DNA of 64,000 nucleotides from JAABRU01 sp041390465 (GTDB taxonomy: Bacteria > Desulfobacterota > Desulfobacteria > Desulfobacterales > Desulfococcaceae): NCBI GenBank assembly GCA_041390465.1, contig JAWKPW010000002.1:71794-135793 (forward strand), read 5' to 3'. Under the pieces are notes generated by a model. The model ran no database searches. It was not told the DNA's origin and saw only the letters and a program-made list of their open reading frames with translations. This document shows, one piece after another, positions 17,990-25,221 of this stretch. The translations under genes and the position numbers were made by a program. Positions within the stretch are counted from its first letter, which is position 1. Each line of letters begins with the position of its first letter.

Positions 17990-19545
17990 CGGTAATCCGG
18001 TTTTTCCTGAAAGGATTCCGGACGGTTTTATCGAACTCATGCTCGCTGAAGACATTTGCCTGAAAAGTGAAAAAACGGGCATTTTCTTTCCATGCGTCCG
18101 AGGCCAGCCCGGCCTTTTGACAGAGATGTCCCAGCATCTGCTCCCGGTCCCAGCCCCGCTCCGGAGCCACCTGGGGAAGAAAGACAGCAGAGCGTCCATC
18201 TTTACGGATCTGCACTCCGTCACGTCCCACAAGAATCTGCCCGGCCCGGACACTTCCCGGAAAGGTGTCAGTCAGCACGGATATTTAATTTCCTGCATTG
18301 CGGAAGTCTCGCGCCGGCAAGGGTCCGAAAACGCCCGTCCTGAAACGCCAAAAAGCTCAGAGCCATTTCCACCACCCGACAGAGAGGGCGGTTCCCGGCC
18401 ATATCTGATGCAGCCTGCAGATCCCCTATTTTTTTTCAAAGTGACAACGCACCTCTGCTATACTAGGTATTGTGCATCAAATCCGCGCCAGAGGCACGGT
18501 TTCAATCCAGATACCAGCGATGGTGTTCTCTGGGCAAAGGCCAGCAGAGATTTTTTTGCGCGCCATTCAGATCATCTGGCAGATCAGCCGATCGCCGGAT
18601 TCCGGCACAAAGGTCCTGGCATCCGGTCTGTGCAAACTTTCCGATGCCGCAAACACAACTGCCCTGCATCCACCAATTCGATTCCGATCTCCCAGACGCG
18701 CCAACGGAATGGCATAACTGATGATGCGTCCGCAGTTGGCTCCAAAGCTGCACGCGGTCACGGCGTAGCCCATAATGGGAGCCTGACCGCATAGGAAAGT
18801 GGAAAGATTGCTGATTCCTTTCTTTCCAGCCCGATGACCTCACTCAGACGGGCCGGATCAAGGGAATCATGGCTTCCAGCGTATTGCGGTTCAGACAGGC
18901 GCATCCTCATACGCGGGATAATGGGACAAATCCGTGCTGGATGGGCAATCAGCGCGGCGGGAGCGAATCACATCTGCCAGTTTTCTGCCAAAACGCACAC
19001 AGGTTTGCGGATCATCGGTTCCCAATGACCGGAAGAATCTTCTGCACCCGGAAAAGGATTTGCACAAAGGGAATCATCACCTCCACAGAATGCTCTTTCT
19101 CATGCGCGCTCTGTGAAAGAAATATCACCTTTTCCGACATGAGTGTCACGCGGTTTTTTCATCAATTTCCGCCACACCCAGAGGTGTCCGGTATCCGCTC
19201 AGGACAAACGGAAATTCCGGCAAAACCGGGAGCGGAATGATTGGTTCCCAGCAGGACTATGAGATCGGCATTCATGCCCTGCAGCCTTGTGCAAACGCGG
19301 TCTGCTAGATTTGACCGGAATAGATATAACCGGCGGGGCGCAATGCGGCACGGGGCGTTCCCCTTTTGCCGGAAGCGCACTATCCAGAAAATGCCGGACT
19401 GCGAGAGAGAGAGTTTCTCCTGGATCAGAAGGATAAAACCGTCCGGAAACCGCAGGCTCCGGCATTATCCGCGGCAAATGCCTGCGAACTTCGAAGGGGA
19501 AAATCAGCGTGATGGCAAGAAACAAAAAGATTTTGCTGTCTCCAT
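17990..19545 (-). pseudogene. Frameshifted AmmeMemoRadiSam B-A fusion (MEMO1 + AMMECR1)
   Basis: The start is METAKSF at 19,545 behind GGAGGTCTGAA. The first half reads PAVSGRFYPSDPGETLS, DLIVLLGTNHSAPGFAG, as in MEMO-family proteins (system protein B). The second half, 18,270-18,000, reads ILVGRDGVQIRKDGRSAVFL, PQVAPERGWDREQML and HLCQKAGL, as in AMMECR1 proteins (system protein A). About 515 codons fit one fused polypeptide with a short hydrophobic N-terminus. The radical SAM partner (amrS) of the AmmeMemoRadiSam system is not in this window. The frame is broken many times; whether the fusion is genuine or two genes cannot be settled here. Confidence 0.7.
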
Positions 19546-19605
19546 TTCAGACCTCCGGTTTTTCTGGTTGCAGGTACTCTCAGTCGAAAGTTTTCAGGCA
19601 TCCTC

Positions 19606-19640
19606 CAAAAACCTGATTTTTCCGAAAAATCCGGTTGTTG
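19606..19640. repeat. CCGG palindromic repeat, degenerate copy
   Basis: AAAAACCTGATTTTTCCG followed by AAAAATCCGGTTGTTG; one arm has T for C. Located 60 bp upstream of the MEMO-AMMECR1 start. The 250 bp from here to the tRNA hold no gene. Confidence 0.7.
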
Positions 19641-19892
19641 TGAAAAATGCTGTATTCCAAAAATCTGTGAGGTCAGCCTTTTTCCCTGTCATTTTGGATT
19701 AAGCTGAAATCTGTTCATTTCAAATCATTTTGAATACGGCTTTTGCCGACAACAGTGCTGACATGAGATCGCAAACAGTGAACGGCCTTTTCTGACAGGT
19801 GCATTCCGGGTGCAGAGACACAATGCTCTCTGATAAGATACAGAAAAAAAAGCGTTTTCAGGCAGAAAGAACCCGAAAACCTTGTTTTTTAT

Positions 19893-19967
19893 GCAGGCCG
19901 TAATAATCGAACCAATAACCTACTGATTAAGAGTCGGGTGCTCTTTACCCAGTTGAGCTAATTGCCC
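19893..19967 (-). tRNA. tRNA-Lys (anticodon CTT), damaged
   Basis: Read on the minus strand: GGGCAAT acceptor, TAGCTCAACTGGGTAAAGAGC D-arm (one base longer than normal), anticodon arm with loop CTCTTAA giving CTT, then a T-arm core GGTTCGATT. The 3' acceptor strand (ATTACGGCC) should complement GGGCAAT as ATTGCCC but has extra bases, and the anticodon stem is also imperfect. It is recognisably tRNA-Lys with two or three indels, consistent with the noise in the surrounding sequence. Minus strand, between lpxD and the MEMO gene. Confidence 0.6.
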
Positions 19968-20101
19968 TGCGTAAAGAATGGTTACTTTACCAGTTTTTTC
20001 CCCAAAAGTCAACAAAAAAATTTCCGGGATGGCTGTAAAAACTGTCTGCTCCCCCTTGGCGTCCTGCGCCCCGGTATCCGAAACACACAGAAAAACAACG
20101 G

Positions 20102-20121
20102 ATTCCGGCTTTTGCCGGAAT
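20102..20121. repeat. REP-type hairpin
   Basis: ATTCCGGC-TTTT-GCCGGAAT, a perfect 8-bp stem continuing as TGACGGA: half of the common GTCATTCCxGCxxxxGCxGGAAT repeat type. Another half-unit is at 52,366-52,391. Confidence 0.7.
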
Positions 20122-20179
20122 GACGGAGAATACAGCAAATGCCGGATTTTCAGATGCCTGCACAGCCATCAAGTTAATT

Positions 20180-21247
20180 TTAAAAAAGTCACGCTGCCGG
20201 TCGCAGGCGCTTGTGCCATGCTCTTCCGCATCCGCTGTTCTGGCCAGTTTTTTCTCCATTTTCCGGGAAGGCTTTTCCACATGTCCGGCAGGGATTTGAT
20301 CAGGGAATATGCCCGTTTTGCTCGCGAGCCTCAAACGCGGGAACCGAATATCTTTGAAAACCCTCTGTCCGGGATATCGTCCCCCACCCCGGACTGGGCA
20401 ATCGATCATCACACCGCCGCTGATTTTCAGGATGTCCCGCAATGCCCACCTGTCCGCCCGCCACGCAGTGATGCCCCATGACCACAGATCCGGCAATCCC
20501 CACCTGCGGAACCAGCAGGCAGCCAATCCGGTGCCGTGACCAATGACCACATGATCCCCGATTTTGCGCTCTCTTTGCCGATAACCGTATCATCCAGAGC
20601 GCCCTTTCAATCGCGCAAATTTGCGCCCAGTTCTGCATCATCTTCACGATCACTCTGCCGATATGGACAATTTTGTGATGAATCCCCTTGTGCGTGGCAT
20701 ATCCGAAGCCATCCTGCCCCACTGTGGCATTGGCATGGATTCTGACCCGGTTCCCGATTCTGCAATTTTCATACACCACCACATTGGGAAAAAGCACGCA
20801 GTTCTCTTCCGATTTGAACATTTTTTCCCACAGATACCCCCCGGATATATCCGGCTTCCTCTTCCAATGCGCGCATTTCTTCCACACTGACAAATCCCCG
20901 ATGCAGGTGTTTTCCCGATCTATGCACTTTGGGCTATGGCAGATTTGGGACTGATGCAAAAATTCTCCGGCAAATCCGGTTTCCGTAAAACAAGTCCATA
21001 ATCCAGGCAAATGCGATAGGGATCTTTCAGTAATCAGAAGAGACGCGGAGATCCAGTTCCTCTGCCGCAATAATGGCAGATGGTTTTGTGGTCAGGCACA
21101 GTTTTTTGTATTTCCGGTTTGCCAGAAATGATTTCCTTCTTTGGCACTTTCCAGAGTGGAAACAGAAATGGATGGGAACAGCCGCATCCTCCTCGTACAC
21201 TGCCTCCCACATATGCGGCCAGTTCCTCCCAGTGTTTTTGCATTCAT
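20180..21247 (-). pseudogene. lpxD: Frameshifted LpxD, UDP-3-O-acylglucosamine N-acyltransferase
   Basis: From ATG at 21,247 the merged frames give MNAKTLG, ELAAYVGGSVRG, then VVVYENCRIGNRVRIHANAT, VGQDGFGYATHKGIHHKI, VPQVGIAGSVVMGHHCVAGG and a C-terminal SRKMEKKLA helix. The VGQDGFG segment and VGIAGS/GGQVGIAGH hexapeptide coils are diagnostic of LpxD, which adds the N-linked acyl chain in lipid A synthesis. The length of about 355 codons is normal. The enzyme is normally essential in Gram-negative bacteria, so the roughly one indel per 60 bp is hard to reconcile with real decay unless another copy exists. Confidence 0.75.
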
Positions 21248-21403
21248 GTTTGCGCGATCCTTTGCTATTGTCATTCAGACGCGAAGCAGGCACGGAAACC
21301 TGCTCCTTGTGCGGAAATCTTTTTTATAACAGTATTGGCAGAAAAGGGGCAACGGAGAAAACAGGAAAAATCAGCACCCGGGCAAACCGGATAAGAGAAT
21401 GTT

Positions 21404-21437
21404 AAAAAACACGGAGGCGGTCCTACACCTGCCTCCG
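21404..21437 (-). terminator. Intrinsic terminator of the SH3-domain gene
   Basis: On the minus strand GGAGGC-(12 nt)-GCCTCC is followed by GTGTTTTTT. It lies just after the C-terminal SH3 coding region of the gene at 21,470-22,347. Confidence 0.7.
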
Positions 21438-21469
21438 CAGGAAAATATCAGCGGATTTGATCTGTTATC

Positions 21470-22347
21470 ACAAATCATCCGTTCCATCGCGCCGTAAAAC
21501 GGGTTACTACCCATCCGAACTGTCCGCCCGGCGTTCCAACATAAAGCCATCCTCACTTTCACCCTTCACAGTAAGGGAATCTCCCCGCACACCAGCAGGA
21601 GACTGGATAATGAAATCCGGGGCCGGGATCGGACATTGAGCACCTCTGCGGTGACAGAAGTCTGATAACTTCAAGTGAAAAGTGCGGGTATACCGCAGGG
21701 AGCCTCACGCAGGCGGTCCCGGGCAACCACATAGCCGGAAGGAAACCTCTTTGTAATATACGCCGTCATTGTAATAATATATCAATCCCCGCCCACACTG
21801 ACAGGAACAGCCCAGCGGAAGCGAGACAAGCACTGTGCCAATCGGGGCTTACAAATACAGACGCCATTTCCATCCCGGATAATATCCAAACCAGGCCAGA
21901 AAATTTGCCCCCAGCCCAATGTGAACTCTGGATGATGAGAGCGGTGATAGCGAACCGGATGTCTGTGAGGGTGCACAGAAGGCCGGTGATGGACCAGTGG
22001 GCCGATGGCTGTAAACCGGGGCCGGTAATGGGGACGATGATCCGGTCTGTGCCGGGGCTCATACCGGGACTGTGATGAAAACTGTGTCTCGCTATCTTCC
22101 CGATGATCCCCGGATGACTGATCCGCGGCTTTTAACGGATGAAAATCATTTCTGCCGCCCTTTCCGGACATGCCCCGGATGAAAGAGGAACGGTCGGGGC
22201 CGCTGGGCGCGAAAATCCCCTCTGCCGCTTTTTTCCCCCTGTAATCCTGAAAAGCAGATGCACCGCCTGTGCACAGAAACAGCATCACTGCGGAACTGTT
22301 GTGAGAAAACAGAGACATTGCTTTAATGCGGAAACAAGTTTTTTCAT
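21470..22347 (-). pseudogene. Frameshifted exported DUF6515-like protein with C-terminal SH3 domain
   Basis: Start at ATG 22,347 behind AAGGAGGGAAGCC. A signal peptide (MKKLVSALK, then MLFLCTGGASAFQ) is split by a frameshift. The middle is rich in His, Arg, Pro and Tyr (RYEPRHRPDHRPHYRPRF), then a YYYNDGVYYKEV segment as in DUF6515 proteins. The end, in a third frame, reads VTAEVLNVRS-like, SLTVKGESEDGF, and GGQFGWVVTRF, a bacterial SH3 domain that usually binds cell-wall peptides. Probably a secreted or envelope protein. Followed by an intrinsic terminator. Domain assignments are by pattern across broken frames. Confidence 0.55.
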
Positions 22348-22536
22348 GGCTTCCCTCCTTTTTTCTGCCGGATAACGCCTGTCTTCCATAAAGAATGAAG
22401 ACCTTTGCCTGTCCTTTTTGACGATGATCGCGGTGAAAAGGTTTACAGTTTTTTGTGAGCGCACTGAAATTTTCTCCCTGTTTTCAGGATTTGCAAATCT
22501 GAATTTTTGCCAGGGGATTTCGACAGTGATCTCGCA

Positions 22537-22712
22537 GCGAATTCACCATTGAAAATATGCTTTATGGAAAATGTTTTGCGGAAGACAATGCCGGTCCGCT
22601 GTCGATTTGCAAAGTCCTGCAAGCATTCTGACCTTTGTGTCCTCTCTGTGTTCCCTTAGCGGTCAAAACAGACTCGGCACAAAGCATGTTTTCAATGGAG
22701 AATCGGTATTAT
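22537..22712. repeat. MITE-like element
   Basis: Begins GAATTCACCATTGAAAATATGC and ends AGCATGTTTTCAATGGAGAATCGGTATTAT: terminal inverted repeats of about 20 bp. The interior contains CTTTGTGTCCTCTCTGTG, also seen next to other family members (15,940). Confidence 0.65.
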
Positions 22713-23321
22713 GTCCCAGGGAAAGACAGGACAGATTTTTTCTCAGAGATATTTATTATAATTTCATTACTTATCAAAATTGACTGTATCGTAATGAATA
22801 CGCATATATTTTCACTTGACAAATCTGTCGTTATGATAGAAAACATAAAAATCAAACGTATTCCAGAAGGGTTTGGCAACCGGTCAGAAAAGATTCACTT
22901 ACGGTTTTCTGAAGAAACTTGGAAGGCCGTTCACAGATCGAATCCCACCCCGGCTTGGGCACGGCTCCTGCTTTGTGCTGAAAGCATTGCATTGTTCTGA
23001 TCACAAGAATACAAATCAGACAGAGGGCAGTGTCAGAAGTGAGAGATTTTCTGTCTCATTGTCATGACACAGGAATTTATCCGGAGCGCACAAAAAGATG
23101 ACAGGGGCATAACTGCCTGCATTTTTTGTGTCAGTTTCCAAAAACAGCATCCGCGGGTTTGGTGCAGAGATTCGATTTTCCTTTCTGCAAAAGAGGATTC
23201 ACCGGGGAAATTTCCGATCCCTTTGCAGTAAAAAAGAGAAAAAAGGGCGAAAACCCCGCTCGGTTTCTGAATGATGCAGAAAACACGCCGGACAGATTCA
23301 GAAAAAGAAAGGAGGCAAAGA
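22713..23321. other. No confident gene
   Basis: About 600 bp without a convincing gene. A short open frame at 22,794-23,000 (starting MNTHIFSLDKSVV) lacks a ribosome site and known motifs. The segment lies inside the indel-rich tract, so a short broken gene could be hidden. Confidence 0.4.
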
Positions 23322-23580
23322 ATGAACGAATATTGTCAGAGAAATTCTGCGGATGAAAAAATTTGAGGAACTGCATGATGGCGCAGTTTTCATGTTTCCC
23401 GGAGATCGTGCCGGGGCAGTGTGAAAGATACAGGATTTGTCAAAATCGGGGCACCAACCGATACACAAAAATAGCGGAATTTCAGAAAACAGCGGGAGCC
23501 ACCCCGTCTCAGGTGGATTGTCTCGGAGATGGAAGTTTTTCACAAAGGGGTTGTCGCCTTCCAGAAATTAAGGATGACAG
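23322..23580 (+). pseudogene. Small frameshifted ORF
   Basis: AAAGGAGGCAAAGA precedes an ATG at 23,322; a second ATG at 23,353 opens MKKFEELHDGAVFMFPGD, which stops at about 23,424. The following DNA continues plausible coding in another frame (KIGAPTDTQ, ATPSQVDCLGDGSF). The opening resembles small (60-70 residue) proteins starting K-F-x-E-L-x-x-G-A-x-F of unknown function. A strong terminator follows at once. Confidence 0.45.
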
Positions 23581-23581
23581 T

Positions 23582-23610
23582 AAAAGGCAGTGAAACCTTC
23601 ACTGCCTTTT
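23582..23610 (+). terminator. Intrinsic terminator (GGCAGTGAA hairpin)
   Basis: AAAAGGCAGTGAA-ACC-TTCACTGCCTTTT, a perfect 13-bp stem, followed by ATTTTTGC. The same stem recurs at 24,620-24,647. Confidence 0.8.
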
Positions 23611-23669
23611 ATTTTTGCAGAGATGTTTGATCTTGACAGGAATCGGTTATGGCTTTACAGTAAAAAAAC

Positions 23670-23688
23670 TGTAAGCGAATTGCTTACA
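23670..23688. promoter_or_regulatory. Palindromic operator candidate upstream of higBA
   Basis: TGTAAGC-GAATT-GCTTACA has perfect 7-bp arms. A TTGACA hexamer follows at 23,702-23,707 and an AAGGAG ribosome site before ATG 23,730. Autorepression by HigA-type antitoxins through such palindromes is known; this site is inferred. Confidence 0.45.
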
Positions 23689-23729
23689 AGTTACGGTTCA
23701 TTGACAAATAAACTGCAAGGAGAAATTTT

Positions 23730-24070
23730 ATGATGTGTTTTCCTTTTGTTATTTATCTGAAAATTGAGACAATCCTTTGATTGTGCTTATTCAGACATAA
23801 AGGATTGGAAGATTATTATTATAACAGAATTTTAAAAGGTATTCAGCAAACATGCAGATAAAATTGCTGATATTTGGATTTGATTGATGGCCAGATCCAA
23901 AATTGGAGACATTAATTTCCGGATCGGATTTGCACCCGCCGCTCTCAAAGAAGACAAAATATGGCGGTTGTTGTGTCAGAGCCTGGCGCATTACCTTCAG
24001 ATTTGAAAATGTCGATGCCCTCTGTTGTGGATTATTTGAAGCTATCATTAGAAGGCTGGATTACTTCTCT
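23730..24070 (+). pseudogene. higB: Frameshifted HigB-type toxin
   Basis: Across frames the sequence reads FRHKGLEDYYYNRILKGIQ, HADKIADI, then SDLHPPLSK and WRITFRFENVDA. F-x-x-K-G-L and W-R-I-x-F-R-F-x-x-x-D-A are hallmarks of HigB/RelE-family mRNA interferases of about 95 residues. The first ATG (23,730) has an AAGGAG site but the early codons do not match the family, so the start is uncertain. A HigA antitoxin follows in the usual HigB-HigA order. Broken by several indels as given. Confidence 0.6.
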
Positions 24071-24101
24071 TTTACCAAACAGGAAAAGAAGGCAGAATTG
24101 A

Positions 24102-24383
24102 ATGTTTAACAGGTTAAAAAAATTATGGATATGCAAAAGAAAACCGGCACATCCCGGACGTATTATACGAAATCTTTATCTGAAGCCCCTGTCATTGACA
24201 ATAACTGAACTGGCAGAATCGATCTGTGTTCCAGAAAAACGGTTTCAGCCATTGTCAATGAACGGAATGATTACACCGGAAATGGCACTTCGTCTGTCAC
24301 AGGCTTTTGGCACGACCTTGATCTGGCTGAATCAAGAGAAAAAGCATGATTTATGGTGTGCCATGAATGCGAATAAGGACTGA
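24102..24383 (+). pseudogene. higA: HigA-family antitoxin with compensating frameshifts
   Basis: The 93-codon frame shows RKPAHPGRIIRNLYLKPLSL, TITELAESICVPEK and ITPEMALRLSQAFGTT, the xre-type HTH of HigA antitoxins. Between VPEK and ITPEM the expected TVSAIVNERM is present only if one A is restored in GAAAAAACGG and one A removed from CGGAATG, so 13 residues are read in the wrong frame between two offsetting indels. A similar slip follows GTT. It would neutralise HigB and repress the operon. Confidence 0.65.
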
Positions 24384-24447
24384 TGAATGTGCGGAAGATT
24401 TATCAGCATGCAGTGAAGCTGTTGCCCGAGAGGAGTTTCTATTGCTC

Positions 24448-24607
24448 ATACCAATTCTGCATTGAAACCATGCTTATCCGATTCCGGCGCCGAAATGAAA
24501 TGAAACGGAATTCTTGGCCTCGGTTCTCGAATCCTTTCAGTTTCCCGGCTTTCAGTCTGGACCTTTCCGCCCATGCATTGTATAAATTCAATGACGATTT
24601 TATTCCC
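24448..24607. repeat. MITE-like element, degenerate
   Basis: Left end ATACCAATTCTGCATTGAAACC; right end AATTCAATGACGATTTTATTC is a poor match to the consensus TCAATGGCGAWTTGGTAT. The interior is similar to that of the element at 24,917-25,101 (GAAACGGAATTYTTGG). Confidence 0.5.
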
Positions 24608-24619
24608 GATTGGAGAAGC

Positions 24620-24647
24620 AAAAAGGCAGTGAAATTTTCACTGCCTT
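24620..24647 (-). terminator. Intrinsic terminator (GGCAGTGAAA hairpin)
   Basis: AAGGCAGTGAAA and TTTTCACTGCCTT form a stem with flanking A/T runs (minus-strand tail TTTTTGC). It ends the small minus-strand gene at 24,655-24,873 and has the same stem as the terminator at 23,582. Confidence 0.7.
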
Positions 24648-24654
24648 GCTTGCG

Positions 24655-24873
24655 GAATTTCATCTCCAGCATCCGCAGACAGTCCTTCGGCAAAACTGGT
24701 GCGTACCTTTGTCTCGCAGACTTACCTCCACAAGATCATTGGGATCATTGATGGAGGTGTCCGGATCTCGTGATGATGCTGTGAAGCCCGATGTATTCGT
24801 CCATGTAATCTTTCCACATTTCATCTTCCGAACGTTTGTACACTTCCACTTTCTGTCCTCTGCGGAATGACAT
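24655..24873 (-). pseudogene. Small frameshifted ORF
   Basis: CGGAGGGAAATC precedes ATG 24,873: MSFRRGQKVEVYKRSEDEMW, then KDYMDEYIGLHSIIT, and after a frameshift DPDTSINDPNDLVEVSLRD. It is a protein of about 70 residues with an SH3/KOW-like G-x-K-V-x-V opening, of unknown function. One indel near 24,765 separates the two halves. Confidence 0.5.
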
Positions 24874-24916
24874 GATTTCCCTCCGTGCTGAATGCTGAAT
24901 TTTCAATGTTGAATGT

Positions 24917-25101
24917 ATAATACCAATTCTCCATTGAAAATATGCCTGTCCGGTTCCGGAGTGCCAAAACGGATTGAAACGGAATTTTGGCCGGATTTCC
25001 GGACTGTTTCAGTGTCCCGGACTTTCAGTTCGGGACTCCTTCGCCCCAGATCTGGGGGTAAGCTAAACACTGCATAAATTCAATGGCGATTTGGTATAAT
25101 G
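24917..25101. repeat. MITE-like element
   Basis: Bounded by TATAATACCAATTCTCCATTGA and TTCAATGGCGATTTGGTATAAT, an imperfect 20-bp terminal inverted repeat. Interior has GGCCGGATTTCCGGACTG and a paired TTTCAG motif. No ORF. Confidence 0.7.
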
Positions 25102-25143
25102 CCTGTGTCAGTGCCATTGACGCGAATCGAAAAGGATTTGTCG

Positions 25144-25204
25144 GGAGTCCAAACTGAAATTTGGAAGTCTGTGGCTTTTTGCCAAATTTTCAGTTTGGCA
25201 CTCC
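25144..25204. repeat. Long inverted repeat after the GltD-like gene
   Basis: GGAGTCCAAACTGAAATTTGG and CCAAATTTTCAGTTTGGCACTCC (one bulge) form a stem of about 20 bp with a 17-nt loop, 18 bp beyond the end of the minus-strand oxidoreductase operon. No T-run follows, so it may stabilise mRNA rather than terminate. Confidence 0.7.
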
Positions 25205-25221
25205 GGTAAAAGCAAATTCTG

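Noticed and set aside
22905..22972. tRNA T-arm-like string (GATCGAATCCCACCCCGGC)
   Set aside because: No matching acceptor (GCCGGGG), D-arm or anticodon arm upstream.
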